A model generated the notes under the pieces. The model did no database searches. It was not told where the DNA came from and saw only the letters and a list, made by a program, of their open reading frames with translations. From Lithodes maja (taxonomy: Eukaryota; Arthropoda; Malacostraca; Decapoda; Lithodidae), in assembly GCA_037953745.1 (NCBI GenBank), contig JBAKBP010004403.1:62001-126000 (forward strand): DNA of 64,000 nucleotides, in the 5' to 3' direction. Every line of letters begins with the position of its first letter. The stretch's first letter is position 1. Shown in pieces: positions 29,869-40,736 of this stretch. The position numbers were made by a program, and so were the translations under genes.

Positions 29869-30075
29869 CCCTTCTTTACCGGCGATGTATATTTCATTAT
29901 GTTAGCTATATTTTGACGATGTTATGTAGTTTGAGAAGGATCTGTGGTAGCATAAAGGGTTAAGGGAGATAGTTCCAAGCCTGTTAGATGCTGGAGGCCC
30001 TTTTAAAACTGAATAAAACCGTCTAATAGTTGCCAGAATAAAGTTAAAAGGACGGCACCGGTACTGAAGGGGTAA
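29865..30075 (+). mobile_element. MITE family D2, copy 1
   Basis: TTAACCCTTCTTTACCGGCG at the left and CGGCACCGGTACTGAAGGGG then TAAC at the right (terminal TTAA degraded). It matches 53,871-54,089 across GATCTGTGGTAGCATAAAGG and TTGCCAGAATAAAG. Confidence 0.8.
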
Positions 30076-30109
30076 CATTATTGAGGGGGTACTGCTTGGT
30101 TTTTGGTCT

Positions 30110-30330
30110 GTATATTTATTTCTTAATACATTTTTTAGTTTCCTCTCGTTTCATCCCTCCTCCTCCTATTCCCCCTTCTTCCCTCCTTCTCTTCCTCCTC
30201 CTCCTCTTCCCCCTTCTTCCCTCCTTCTCCTTCATCTCTTCTTTTTCTTCGATCTCCTATTCCTCCTTCCTTCCTCTCCCTCCTCATCTTTCATCCCTCC
30301 TCCTCCTCTGCCTTAGCCAATACCGTCCAC
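30110..30330. repeat. Polypyrimidine (TCC/TTCC)-rich tract
   Basis: About 200 bp, almost all C and T on the plus strand (CTCCTCCTCCTCTTCCCCC patterns). Open frames here are compositional. Confidence 0.85.
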
Positions 30331-30419
30331 CCCCTCCTCCTACTCCCAGTATTTAAATGCACTTCCGTTCACCAGAGCAGCTTTAATACATTTGTTTGGC
30401 CCAGCAGTATTATTTCACT

Positions 30420-30504
30420 ATGCTTCTCTCTCTCTCTTTAGATAGACAGTTAGATAGATAGATAGAGATTGATTGATTGTGCATACCCATATACCCTTGC
30501 AGAA

Positions 30505-30555
<51 letters not shown>

Positions 30556-30629
30556 TAGCATAATGATCTACCAAATTACATATTAGCGTTCCCATTTTCA
30601 GACATAACGGCGAATTGATATGAGGCTAA

Positions 30630-30678
<49 letters not shown>

Positions 30679-30900
30679 CACTGCCTCTCTAACTATATAT
30701 TATGTTTACATACAGTATTTCCGTGCATGTTTGTCTATTTGGCTAGCACTCATCTCACCCTACCTTACATCACCCTCTCGTTCTCTCTCTCTCTCTCTCT
30801 CTCTCTCGCTCTCACTATATCTCCCTCTCTCTCACACACACACACACACACATACACTCACTCACTCACACTCACACTCACTCTCTCTCCCATTTCTATC
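30420..30900. repeat. Cluster of CA, GT, CT and TAGA microsatellites
   Basis: (AGAT)n near 30,442-30,470, (CA)n 30,507-30,555, (GT)n 30,631-30,677, and (CT)n with CA tracts 30,780-30,895. The CA tract and the GT tract are in inverted orientation about 75 bp apart, so they could pair. Confidence 0.9.
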
Positions 30901-30954
30901 GCACTATAATTTGCATTCTATAAAGACTCATACTTCCTAACTTTCTTCATTGTG

Positions 30955-31378
30955 CGGGATCTTGCCGGAGGGATAGGAGGGTGGGGGGGGGGGGGGGGAG
31001 CTATCTCTATTGCTATCTTCATCTTCCACTTCAGTATCAGTTTCTCTCCTATCCGATAGTACTTACTGCAGTTCATATTGTCGATGCCTTTGATGATTTT
31101 CAACACTTGAATTAAGTCGCCTCTTAATCTGCGTTCTCTAAGACGCTCCTCGTATGGTTTGTTCTTTAGGCTAGGTGTCATTTTGGTAACTCTACGTTGA
31201 ACTGTTGAACTCGTTCTAGCTTGTCTATATCTTTTTGGTAATAAGGGCACCAGGATTGAACGCAGTATTCCAGAAGAGGGCAGACTAAGGAATTGTAAAG
31301 AGTTAGGATAACTTCTTTGGATTTATGCTCAAATGACCTGCCTATAAAGCCAATTATTTTGTTTGCCTTCTTAACAAC
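30955..31378 (-). pseudogene. LINE gamma fragment (C-terminal codons)
   Basis: Minus strand: KKANKIIGFIGRSFEHKSKE, VILTLYNSLVCPLLEYCVQS and WCPYYQKDIDKLERVQ are nearly identical to the gamma ORF2 C-terminal region at 45.6 kb. The fragment is then broken by frameshifts; translated blocks such as KGIDNMNCSKYY persist. A 13-G run at 30,987-30,999 lies at its far end. Its other end abuts MITE B. Confidence 0.85.
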
Positions 31379-31733
31379 TCTTTCTCTCCCTCTCTTTGGC
31401 TTGTATCCATTCGGCCCCATTCAACCTACTGTTTTAAGACATTTACCCTCATCCAGGTGTCAATATTTTCCTGGCGAGCGGTAGCGAGCCAGCATATATA
31501 TATTTTGTTGTTTGACAGCAAGCTAAATTTTTACATTTTTCGATAGAAAAATTTCTCCGGCGAAGCCGGATTTCTCCATACAATGCTGGCTCGCTTACGC
31601 TCGCCAGGAAGAAATCGACACATGGATGGGGATAAACGTCTTAAAACAGTTGGCTGAATGGGGCCGAATGGATACAAGCCAGAGAAAGAGAGAAAAGAAG
31701 AGAAAGATAAAAAAGGCAGGTGACCCCCCTTAA
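31379..31733 (+). mobile_element. MITE family B, left end truncated
   Basis: A foldback element: GGCTTGTATCCATTCGGCCC..GGCGAGCGGTAGCGAGCCAG on the left, and GGCTCGCTTACGCTCGCCAG..GGGGCCGAATGGATACAAGC on the right as its inverted arm. It ends AGGTGACCCCCCTTAA. It shares its right TTAA (31,730-31,733) with a D-type element. Confidence 0.82.
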
Positions 31734-31915
31734 CCCTTTCACTACAATGACGCATTTCTTCATTATATAGTGGCTATCACTAGACGATTTTATTAAGATT
31801 AGGAAGAATCTGTGAGTCAAGAGATAATTGTAGACCCTGGAGTTCCTTCCTAAGTAAATAATATGTCTAGTATTAGCATTAATATAATCTAAACTACGTC
31901 ATGAAGATAGGTTAC
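31730..31915 (+). mobile_element. D-type MITE (D3)
   Basis: Starts TTAACCCTTTCACTACAATG and ends near ACTACGTCATGAAGATAGGTTA. The outer CCCTTTCA and inner TGACG/CGTCA pattern matches D-family ends, but the interior differs from D1 and D2. The right boundary is approximate. It ends about 10 bp from the TENT4-like stop codon. Confidence 0.55.
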
Positions 31916-31926
31916 AGAGTTACTCA

Positions 31927-32994
31927 TTATTTATTAAAGAAAGGCTCCAAATAGGATTGGACTGGTCTATTGTAACACACAGCATCATCCAATGCAACGC
32001 ACACCTTCCAAAAGACCTTCCTAACCTGCCAGACCCTAAAACAACAAACAGTAACATTATTGTTGTCGTCAAGGGGGTCAACAATACAGAGGTCACTAGG
32101 TGGGTGACCTCTGACCCCCCGCCTGGCCATCTCAGGCTTCTCACAGCACTCGCTACCCGGTTTCAGTGTTAGGGCGAATTTATTAATATTTAAAATCTTA
32201 CCATATTCCTGGAGTAAATCAAGTAACAATACTCCGAGGTTTGACTCTGGGTAAAGCTGTTTGTGAAACACGAGTCTCCTAGACATAAAATGAATTACCA
32301 ATAATGTAATGGCATACGAAGATAGCCCGCCAGAATAGACTTTGTTTAAATCATTTGTTTTAAGTAATTGTTTTATAAAGACAATTAAAGGGCGGGCTTC
32401 GGGATATTTTTGCAAAAAATTCATAACCAATTGTGCGGAATGAACACTACCTACCATATTGATGCTAATGTCGACAGCTATTCCGCTAGCATTATCAACG
32501 TATTTTAAGATGGGAACTCGGGTTTTGTCGATCAGCTCCACTGAGTTTTGTTTTGGTATACTCAGAGCATTCAACTTATCCCGAGCCCTGTGAAGCGGCT
32601 TGTCACCCAAGTACCCGATGATGGTTACATCAATGTCACCATCGGGTAGACTAAGACCTACAGCCGAGCTGCCGTAAAGCTCTACTTTAGCTTGCGGCCA
32701 CACACTCAACAGTGCGGTCTGTAGCCGTTTATATACATTAAGTTTAACGTTTAGCTGATCTGCAGAGGGGAGAAAATTACGAAAAAAATCCAAAAGTTCC
32801 TTATGGAGCCCCCAAATTCCTGGTCGATAGGGCCCGGCCACCCAGCGACCGACTGAGGCAATATTTTTATAATTATTTCCACACTGGCCATGTTTTGCCC
32901 TCTCCCGCTTTTCCTGTTTTCCATTTACCCCCTTCTCCTTCTCCTTCCCCTGCCAATATGCCTCCATAGCACTAGTTTGGAGCCAAATGAACAC
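31927..32994 (-). CDS. Intronless Trf4/TENT4-type terminal nucleotidyltransferase
   Basis: 355-codon ORF on one exon. After a basic N-terminus it shows PGIWGLHKELLDFF (start of the nucleotidyltransferase fold), then LYGSSAVGLSLPDGDIDV with the Gly-Ser pair and the two catalytic Asp (DGDID), and a third Asp in AVDISINMVGS, plus RPLIVFIKQLLK. The central/PAP-associated part follows: YSGGLSSYAITLLVIHFM and LCIVDPLDDNNNVT. These are the hallmarks of Trf4/PAPD5/PAPD7 enzymes, which add 3' nucleotides to RNAs in TRAMP-like quality control. Length suits the catalytic core, though full family members are usually longer. The stop TAA is followed by TGA. An intact intronless ORF suggests a retrogene; no poly(A) scar is visible. 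The start could also be the Met ten codons in (MEAYWQGK). Confidence 0.78.
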   Translation of the reverse strand: MFIWLQTSAMEAYWQGKEKEKGVNGKQEKRERAKHGQCGNNYKNIASVGRWVAGPYRPGIWGLHKELLDFFRNFLPSADQLNVKLNVYKRLQTALLSVWPQAKVELYGSSAVGLSLPDGDIDVTIIGYLGDKPLHRARDKLNALSIPKQNSVELIDKTRVPILKYVDNASGIAVDISINMVGSVHSAQLVMNFLQKYPEARPLIVFIKQLLKTNDLNKVYSGGLSSYAITLLVIHFMSRRLVFHKQLYPESNLGVLLLDLLQEYGKILNINKFALTLKPGSECCEKPEMARRGVRGHPPSDLCIVDPLDDNNNVTVCCFRVWQVRKVFWKVCVALDDAVCYNRPVQSYLEPFFNK

Positions 32995-33560
32995 TTCTTG
33001 TATACCGATATACTATAACTGTTAATTACTGCTATAATAATGGGTTATTATTAAGCTATAATCAACCAATTGACAAAAACACGATGAACAAACACAAAAC
33101 AAACTTTCTCCAAGAAGATCCTAGGAAATAATGACGTGAACTGGGCTGTAACTTCTCACATTAACTGATTTTTTATACACTTTCAATATGTGGATCAATA
33201 TTTAGCGATGTTGATGTATTAAATTAAGCTGATTAATAATAATACCAAATAGTAATAAAATATAAACACGATTAAAATTAAATAATAATATTAAATAGAA
33301 TATTTCTATCGAATTTAAATGGTTACCCATAAAAAGTATAGTTTTCTCTAATAAATTCAATAAAAGAAAACTACAATTTTGATGGTAAGCTACACTATTT
33401 CCTGTTTACCCACACTCGTACTCTTATAGTCCCACATACACACCCCTTCCACTACCTTGTACTGAATGGAGCATAAAGAATACATAATAGCTGATGGAGG
33501 TGAAAGGCTGGGATCCAAGGTACAGTCGAGAGCAATAATAGGGTTACACCCATTTGAATC
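32995..33560. other. AT-rich stretch upstream of the TENT4-like ORF
   Basis: No ORF, repeat copy or clear promoter element is recognised. This is where a promoter of the TENT4-like ORF would lie if it is expressed. Confidence 0.5.
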
Positions 33561-33630
33561 CTTAAGCGGGGATTTTTTTTAAAGTTTACCCTAGACCTCT
33601 ATCAAGCTTAAATAAGCACCCCCTAAACAT
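33561..33630 (-). mobile_element. MITE family A terminal scrap
   Basis: TTAAGCGGGGATTTTTTTTA then CCCTAGACCTCTATCAAGCT and GCACCCCCTA resemble the distal 70 bp of family A in inverted orientation. Confidence 0.6.
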
Positions 33631-33668
33631 ATATCAATATATATATACATACATACTATTATATATAT

Positions 33669-33834
33669 ATGTTTCTAGTCTCTCAGTGGGGATCGAACCA
33701 TCGACCATCAGAACGATAGCCGACGCTTAATCAATTACACCACGGCAGTCTAATTGACTGTAGTGTAATTGATTAAGCGTCGGCTATCGTTCTGATGGTC
33801 GATGGTTCGATCCCCACTGAGAGACTAGAAACAT
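33669..33834. repeat. Perfect 72-bp inverted repeat carrying tRNA-like box B (S4)
   Basis: Left arm 33,669-33,740 and right arm 33,763-33,834 are exact reverse complements around a 22-nt loop (33,741-33,762). The right arm reads GATGGTTCGATCCCCACTGA, a box B-like T-arm. It is flanked by (TA)n tracts on the left and at 33,868-33,944. Confidence 0.95.
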
Positions 33835-33866
33835 TTAGTGGCTCATGTGTATTTGTGATATATTCT

Positions 33867-33867
<1 letters not shown>

Positions 33868-33944
<77 letters not shown>
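33868..33944. repeat. (AT)n microsatellite
   Basis: An AT run with a TACAGTATA interruption near 33,903. Confidence 0.95.
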
Positions 33945-33946
<2 letters not shown>

Positions 33947-34477
33947 CCTATTTAGGCTATAGGCTACATATGGAATATATGTCCACGACATAGCCTATTA
34001 ATTCACGCCAAACACTATTACCGTATACTGTACATGTAGGCTACTAAGTTATGTAAAGAGTAGCCTACTATTTAGCACGTCGCATTAACCGAACCTATAA
34101 TGCATAAATACGGTATTTAATCAAGATTACAAAACATACAGAATACATAATTTGTAATACTGAAGGCAGTATTAGGCTAACCATTGCAGTAACGACGCTA
34201 TTATTCATATTTAGTTATAACAAATCGTTTACTGTTGCAAATTATTATTGTATTTGTGCAAACTTGAAATTTCGCATTCATACCGTAGCCTACTTGTTGA
34301 TTAAACCGTTTTCTCTCATCCCAATCTATTGAATATTATACTGTGATGACATATATATTTAAGGATTGAGCATTATTATAGTATATTAATGCTTGCACAT
34401 CATATATATAGTTATCACATTACTACTATTGCATGCAACCCATATTTATAGTTGCCGCAACAGGCGATGCGTCCCAT
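33945..34477. other. AT-rich unassigned sequence with TAGGCCTA-like motifs
   Basis: Repeated short TAGGCTA/TAGCCTA words occur around 33,944-34,080 and 34,284. No gene is seen. Confidence 0.5.
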
Positions 34478-36588
34478 CGGTACCATACATCCTTCTCAAT
34501 CAATCCTTCTAGCTACGGTACCGTACATCCTTCTCAATCAATCCTTCTAGCTACGGTACCATACATCCTTCTCAATCAATCCTTCTAGCTACGGTACCGT
34601 ACATCCTTCTCAATCAATCCTAGCTACGGTACCTTACATCCTTCTCAATCAATCCTTCTAGCTACGGTACCGTACATCCTTCTCAATCAATCCTTCTAGC
34701 TACGGTACCGTACATCCTTCTCAATCAATCCTTCTAGCTACGGTACCATCCATCCTTCTCAATCAATCCTTCTAGCTACGGTACCGTACATCCTTCTCAA
34801 TCAATCCTTCTAGCTACGGTACCGTACATCCTTCTCAATCAATCCTTCTAGCTACGGTACCGTACATCCTTCTCAATCAATCCTTCTAGCTACGGTACCG
34901 TACATCCTTCTCAATCAATCCTTCTAGCTACGGTACCGTACATCCTTCTCAATCAATCCTTCTAGCTACGGTACCGTACATCCTTCTCAATCAATCCTTC
35001 TAGCTACGGTACCGTACATCCTTCTCAATCAATCCTTCTAGCTACGGTACCGTACATCCTTCTCAATCAATCCTTCTAGCTACGGTACTGTACATCCTTC
35101 TCAATCAATCCTTCTAGCTACGGTACCATACATCCTTCTCAATCAATCCTTCTAGCTACGGTACCGTACATCCTTCTAGCTACGGTACCATACATCCTTC
35201 TCAATCAATCCTTCTAGCTACGGTACCGTACATCCTTCTCAATCAATCCTTCTAGCTACGGTACCGTACATCCTTCTCATTCAATCCTTCTAGCTACGGT
35301 ACCATACATCCTTCTCAATCAATCCTTCTAGCTACGGTACCATACATCCTTCTCAATCAATCCTTCTAGCTACGGTACCGTACATCCTTCTCAATCAATC
35401 CTTCTAGCTACGGTACCATACATCATTCTCAATCAATCCTTCTAGCTACGGTACCGTACATCCTTCTCAATCAATCCTTCTAGCTACGGTACCATCCATC
35501 CTTCTCAATCAATCCTTCTAGCTACGGTACCATACATCCTTCTCAATCAATTCTTCTAGCTACGGTACCGTACATCCTTCTCAATCAATCCTTCTAGCTA
35601 CGGTACCGTACATCCTTCTCAATCAATCCTTCTAGCTACGGTACCATACATCCTTCTCAATCAATCCTTCTAGCTACGGTACCATACATCCTTCTCAATC
35701 AATCCTTCTAGCTACGGTACCGTACATCCTTCTCAATCAATCCTTCTAGCTACGGTACCATACATCATTCTCAATCAATCCTTCTAGCTACGGTACCGTA
35801 CATCCTTCTCAATCAATCCTTCTAGCTACGGTACCATACATCCTTCTCAATCAATCCTTCTAGCTACGGTACCATACATCCTTCTCAATCAATCCTTCTA
35901 GCTACGGTACCGTACATCCTTCTCAATCAATCCTTCTAGCTACGGTACCGTACATCCTTCTCAATCAATCCTTCTAGCTACGGTACCGTACATCCTTCTC
36001 AATCAATCCTTCTAGCTACGGTACCATAAATCCTTCTCAATCAATCCTTCTAGCTACGGTACCGTACATCCTTCTCAATCAATCCTTCTAGCTACGGTAC
36101 CATACATCATTCTCAATCAATCCTTCTAGCTACGGTACCGTACATCCTTCTCAATCAATCCTTCTAGCTACGGTACCATACATCCTTCTCAATCAATCCT
36201 TCTAGCTACGGTACCATACATCCTTCTCAATCAATCCTTCTAGCTACGGTACCATACATCCTTCTTAATCAATCCTTCTAGCTACTGTACCATACATCCT
36301 TCTCAATCAATCCTTCTAGCTACGGTACCATACATCCTTCTCAATCAATCCTTCTAGCTACGGTACCGTACATCCTTCTCAATCAATCCTTCTAGCTACG
36401 GTACCGTACATCCTTCTCAATCAATCCTTCTAGCTACGGTACCGTACATCCTTCTCAATCAATCCTTCTAGCTACGGTACCGTACATCCTTCTCAATCAA
36501 TCCTTCTAGCTACGGTACCGTACATCCTTCTCAATCAATCCTTCTAGCTACGGTACCATACATCCTTCTCAATCAATCCTTCTAGCCC
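34478..36588. repeat. 38-bp satellite array, about 55 copies
   Basis: The unit contains CTACGGTACCGTACATCC, then TTCTCAATCAATCCTTCTAG. The spacing of TACGGT is 38 bp. Most units differ only at ACCGTACA, ACCATACA or ACCATCCA. A rare variant CATCATTC recurs at 35,421, 35,763 and 36,105, exactly 342 bp (9 units) apart. One unit is shortened near 34,617 and a partial unit lies near 35,170. GGTACC makes each unit partly palindromic. Confidence 0.98.
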
Positions 36589-37103
36589 CCCCTTAAATAC
36601 CACACTCACCACGACCAAACCAATACCGGTACTTACTATTTCCTGTCAGCTAAATGATCACCTCATGCTCCACATACCTGTACAAACAAGACAATACATT
36701 ATAATACAATAAATGCAGGACTGTATGCACAAAACACAAATATAAATAACTAAATATGTGGGAATTGTTTTGGACAACAATTACTCATGATAATCCTCAT
36801 ACTTATTCTCATATACAGTATGTATTTGAACTCCACCGACAAACTTCCAGGATCACTTGTAGAGTTAAATATAATAATATTTTATACATACCATTTTGAC
36901 TATAGTTGCCTAATTAAGGAGATAGAGGACTAATTAGATATGTAGCACAGGAATGTTGCTTTTAGTGCGCTAGACACCAGTTGCCTGATATAATGGATAT
37001 ACTGGGAAATCAAACATACCAATGGCATCGGGAATTATTAATAACATTACCCGAATGATGTCAAGCTATCACAACTTTTAGAGGTTATACTACTGCAGAG
37101 CCT
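36589..37103. other. Unassigned AT-rich stretch
   Basis: No coding, repeat or splice-supported exon was recognised. Confidence 0.5.
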
Positions 37104-37484
37104 TTAAGGGGGGTCACCTGTTTTGGTTCTGTCCTGCCCTATCTTTCTCTGGCTTGTATCCATTTGGCCCCATTCAGACTACTGTTTTAAGACGTGTATC
37201 CCCATCCAGGTGTCAATTTTTTACTGGTGAGCGGTAGCGAGCCAGCATACATTTAATTTTTGTTTGACAGCAGGCTAAATTTGTACATTTTTCGATAGAA
37301 AAATTTCTCCGGCGAAGCCGGATTTCTTCATATAATGCTGGCTCGCTATCGCTCGCCAGGAAGAAATCGACACCTAGATGGGGATAAACGTCTTAAAATA
37401 GTTGGCTGAATGGGGCCGAATGGATACAAGCCAGAGAAAAATAGAAAAGGACAGAAATAACAAAAAGCATGTCACCCCGCTTAA
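37104..37484 (+). mobile_element. MITE family B, complete
   Basis: Ends TTAAGGGGGGTCACCTGTTT and CATGTCACCCCGCTTAA, with TTAA direct repeats. Long inverted arms (about 140 bp, GGCTTGTATCCATTTGGCCC to GGCGAGCGGTAGCGAGCC) surround a small stem CTCCGGCGAAGCCGGA. The right TTAA is shared with the next element. Confidence 0.88.
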
Positions 37485-39498
37485 CCCTTTCACGTTTTTA
37501 TGACGCAGAGGTTGCCAGATTAGCAATAATAAATAGAGTTCTCTCACTCTTATAATTACCTCTCCAAAATTTGTTTTCTACCCACAGCTAACTCAAAGAC
37601 AGCTGCAGAGGTTGAAGTAACTAAACTAAAGGTTTATAAATACCCCTGATGGTAACAAAGGCTTTAAAGTATCCCCAATAGGCTCAACACAGCTAACTCA
37701 GAGACAACTGCAGAGGTTGAAGTAACTAAACTAAAGGTTTATAAATACCCCTGATGGTAACAAAGGCTTTAAAGTATCCCCAATAGGCTCAACACAGCTA
37801 ACTCAAAGACAACTGCAGAGGTTGAAGTAACTAAACTAAAGGTTTATAAATACCCCTGATGGTAACAAAGGCTTTAAAGTATCCCCAATAGGCTAAACAC
37901 AGCTAACTCAAAGACAACTGCAGAGGTTGAAGTAACTAAACTATAGGTTTATAAATACCCCTGATGGTAACAAAGGCTTTAAAGTATCCCCAATAGGCTC
38001 AACACAGCTAACTGAAAGACAACTGCAGAGGTTGAAGTAACTAAACTAAAGGTTTATAAATACCCCTGATGGTAACAAAGGCTTTAAAGTATCCCCAATA
38101 GGCTCAACACAGCTAACTCAAAGACAACTGCAGAGGTTGAAGTAACTAAACTATAGGTTTATAAATACCCCTGATGGTAACAAAGGCTTTAAAGTATCCC
38201 CAATAGGCTCAACACAGCTAACTCAAAGACAACTGCAGAGGTTGAAGTAACTAAACTAAAGGTTTATAAATACCCCTGATGGTAACAAAGGCTTTAAAGT
38301 ATCCCCAATAGGCTCAACACAGCTAACTCAAAGACAACTGCAGAGGTTGAAGTAACTAAACTAAAGGTTTATAAATACCCCTGATGGTAACAAAGGCTTT
38401 AAAGTATCCCCAATAGGCTCAACACAGCTAACTCAAAGACAACTGCAGAGGTTGAAGTAACTAAACTAAAGGTTTATAAATACCCCTGATGGTAACAAAG
38501 GCTTTAAAGTATCCCCAATAGGCTCAACACAGCTAACTCAAAGACAACTGCAGAGGTTGAAGTAACTAAACTAAAGGTTTATAAATACCCCTGATGGTAA
38601 CAAAGGCTTTAAAGTATCCCCAATAGGCTCAACACAGCTAACTCAGACAACTGCAGAGGTTGAAGTAACTAAACTAAAGGTTTCTAAATACCCCTGATGG
38701 TAACAAAGGCTTTAAAGTATCCCCAATAGGCTCAACACAGCTAACTCAAAGACAACTGCAGAGGTTGAAGTAACTAAACTAAAGGTTTCTAAATACCCCT
38801 GATGGTAACAAAGGCTTTAAAGTATCCCTAATAGGCTCAACACAGCTAACTCAAAGACAACTGCAGAGGTTGAAGTAACTAAACTAAAGGTTTATAAATA
38901 CCCCTGATGGTAACAAAGGCTTTAAAGTATCCCCAATAGGCTCAACACAGCTAACTCAAAGACAACTGCAGAGGTTGAAGTAACTAAACTAAAGGTTTCT
39001 AAATACCCCTGATGGTAACAAAGGCTTTAAAGTATCCCCAATAGGCTCAACACAGCTAACTCAAAGACAACTGCAGAGGTTGAAGTAACTAAACTAAAGG
39101 TTTCTAAATACCCCTGATGGTAACAAAGGCTTTAAAGTATCCCTAATAGGCTCAACACAGCTAACTCAAAGACAACTGCAGAGGTTGAAGTAACTAAACT
39201 AAAGGTTTATAAATACCCCTGATGGTAACAAAGGCTTTAAAGTATCCCCAATAGGCTCAACACAGCTAACTCAAAGACAACTGCAGAGGTTGAAGTAACT
39301 AAACTAAAGGTTTCTAAATACCCCTGATGGTAACAAAGGCTTTAAAGTATCCCCAATAGGCTCAACACAGCTAACTCAAAGACAACTGCAGAGGTTGAAG
39401 TAACTAAACTAAAGGTTTCTAAATACCCCTGATGGTAACAAAGGCTTTAAAGTATCCCTAATAGGCTCAAAATTGCGTCAATAACGTGAGAGGATTAA
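37481..39498 (+). mobile_element. MITE family D1 with expanded interior
   Basis: The left end is TTAACCCTTTCACG..ATGACGCAGAGGTTGCCAG; the right end is AAAATTGCGTCAATAACGTG then AGAGGATTAA. These are the same termini as the 220-bp copy at 60,361-60,580. Between them, instead of one interior, lies a tandem array (37,586-39,473). The TTAA at each end is shared with the neighbouring MITEs. Confidence 0.9.
37586..39473. repeat. 105-bp satellite array, 18 copies, inside MITE D1
   Basis: The unit begins AGCTAACTCAAAGACAACTG and includes GTTTATAAATACCCCTGATG, GGCTTTAAAGTATCCCCAAT and AGGCTCAACAC. Starts are at 37,586, 37,691, 37,796 and so on every 105 bp; one unit (38,636) lacks two bases. The last nine units follow a three-unit pattern (TTTATAAA/CCCCAAT, TTTCTAAA/CCCCAAT, TTTCTAAA/CCCTAAT), that is, a 315-bp higher-order period repeated three times. 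Confidence 0.97.
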
Positions 39499-39699
39499 CC
39501 TCCTCAGCACGATGACGTACATTTCGTCTTATTCTGGTTACCATTAGACTATTTTCTTCAGCATATATAATGCATCTCTAGGATTCAAAAGGGTGAATAC
39601 TAGCTCAATTAACTCTGATATACATAGGTCCTTCTTAAACTGCATAAAATCATATAATTTTATCCAGAATCAAAGGCGTCATCGTGCTGAAGGGGTTAA
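39495..39699 (+). mobile_element. D-type MITE (D4)
   Basis: Inverted ends TTAACCTCCTCAGCACGATGACG and CGTCATCGTGCTGAAGGGGTTAA, with TTAA at both sides. The interior is unlike D1 or D2. It abuts MITE C at 39,697. Confidence 0.85.
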
Positions 39700-39924
39700 T
39701 TGACCACTTGCGAGTTTCAGGCTATAAGGAAGTTGGAGCCGTGAACATGGATATTTTAAGAGAAATGCAATAATAATGTGGGTTTCTGATGGATAGAAAG
39801 TATGATCGTTTGGTTGTGCGCATTTATATATGTATTATGACCGTATCTTAGCTGATCATTCTGCTAAATATTGAAGGCCACAGCTCCAACTTCCTTATAG
39901 CCAGAAACTCGCAAGTGGGCAATT
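39697..39924 (+). mobile_element. MITE family C, copy 2
   Basis: AATTGACCACTTGCGAGTTT with GGCTATAAGGAAGTTGGAGC, mirrored by GCTCCAACTTCCTTATAGCC and GAAACTCGCAAGTGGGCAATT. It is better preserved than the copy at 24.7 kb. Confidence 0.87.
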
Positions 39925-40021
39925 GGGTATGTGTCTACTTGGGAGCGATTTTGTACACTATGACCACCAATTATTGTTCAAGTAGAAAACCCGACGTATT
40001 CTAGACGAACATTATGTCAAC

Positions 40022-40192
40022 ATTAAGGGGCATGGTTAGTATTTATGGACCCTTTACTCCCTCATTTTTAGCCCCATTAGTTTTGAGATTTTAAGACGTT
40101 CGTTCCAATAGTTTGGCGAGTTTGAAACCTTTCACCCCATAAAATCGCCAAACTAATGAACCGAACGTCTTAAAATCTACTCAAAGGTTTGT
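40022..40192 (+). mobile_element. MITE family A, internally deleted
   Basis: TTAAGGGGCATGGTTAGTAT, CTTTACTCCCTCATTTTTAG and AGTTTGGCGAG are joined directly to the inverted AAAATCGCCAAACTAATGAA and CGAACGTCTTAAAAT. Only the outer arms remain, giving a simple hairpin. Confidence 0.75.
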
Positions 40193-40354
40193 AGAAATCT
40201 AATGTCACCAATAAAAAAAATATAAATACAAAATATGAAATATATATATATAAATAAATATACACAGTCTCGTAAATTATGACTAAGTCTCTCTCTATCT
40301 CTATATATATATATCCGTGACAGGCAGTCAAAAAGATGGAGTGTGGCCTGAAAC

Positions 40355-40480
40355 TTTGATTCACTGGTGGATACAACTTTTACACACAAGACTCTCACTC
40401 ACTCTTGCTTGATCACCGCCTCTCACTCACTCACTCTCACATCTCTCTCTCTCTCTCTCACTCACTCACTCACTCTCACA

Positions 40481-40554
<74 letters not shown>

Positions 40555-40700
40555 ACTCACTCACTCACTCACTCTCACATCTCTCTCTCTCTCTCTCTCT
40601 TTCTCTTTGATTCACTGGTGGATACAACTTTTACACACAAGACTCTCACTCAGTCTTACTTGATCCCCGCCTCTCTTGTTTTCACTCGCTCACTCTCTCA

Positions 40701-40735
<35 letters not shown>
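40355..40735. repeat. CT-rich microsatellite/minisatellite block
   Basis: Units begin TTTGATTCACTGGTGGATAC at 40,355 and 40,606, with (CT)n, (CTCA)n and a TA run between. The same minisatellite recurs at 46,341-47,122 and 49,905-50,205. Confidence 0.95.

Positions 40736-40736
<1 letters not shown>

Noticed and set aside
34478..36588. CRISPR array
   Set aside because: Units are contiguous 38-bp repeats with no unique spacers, in a eukaryotic genome with introns; it is a satellite.
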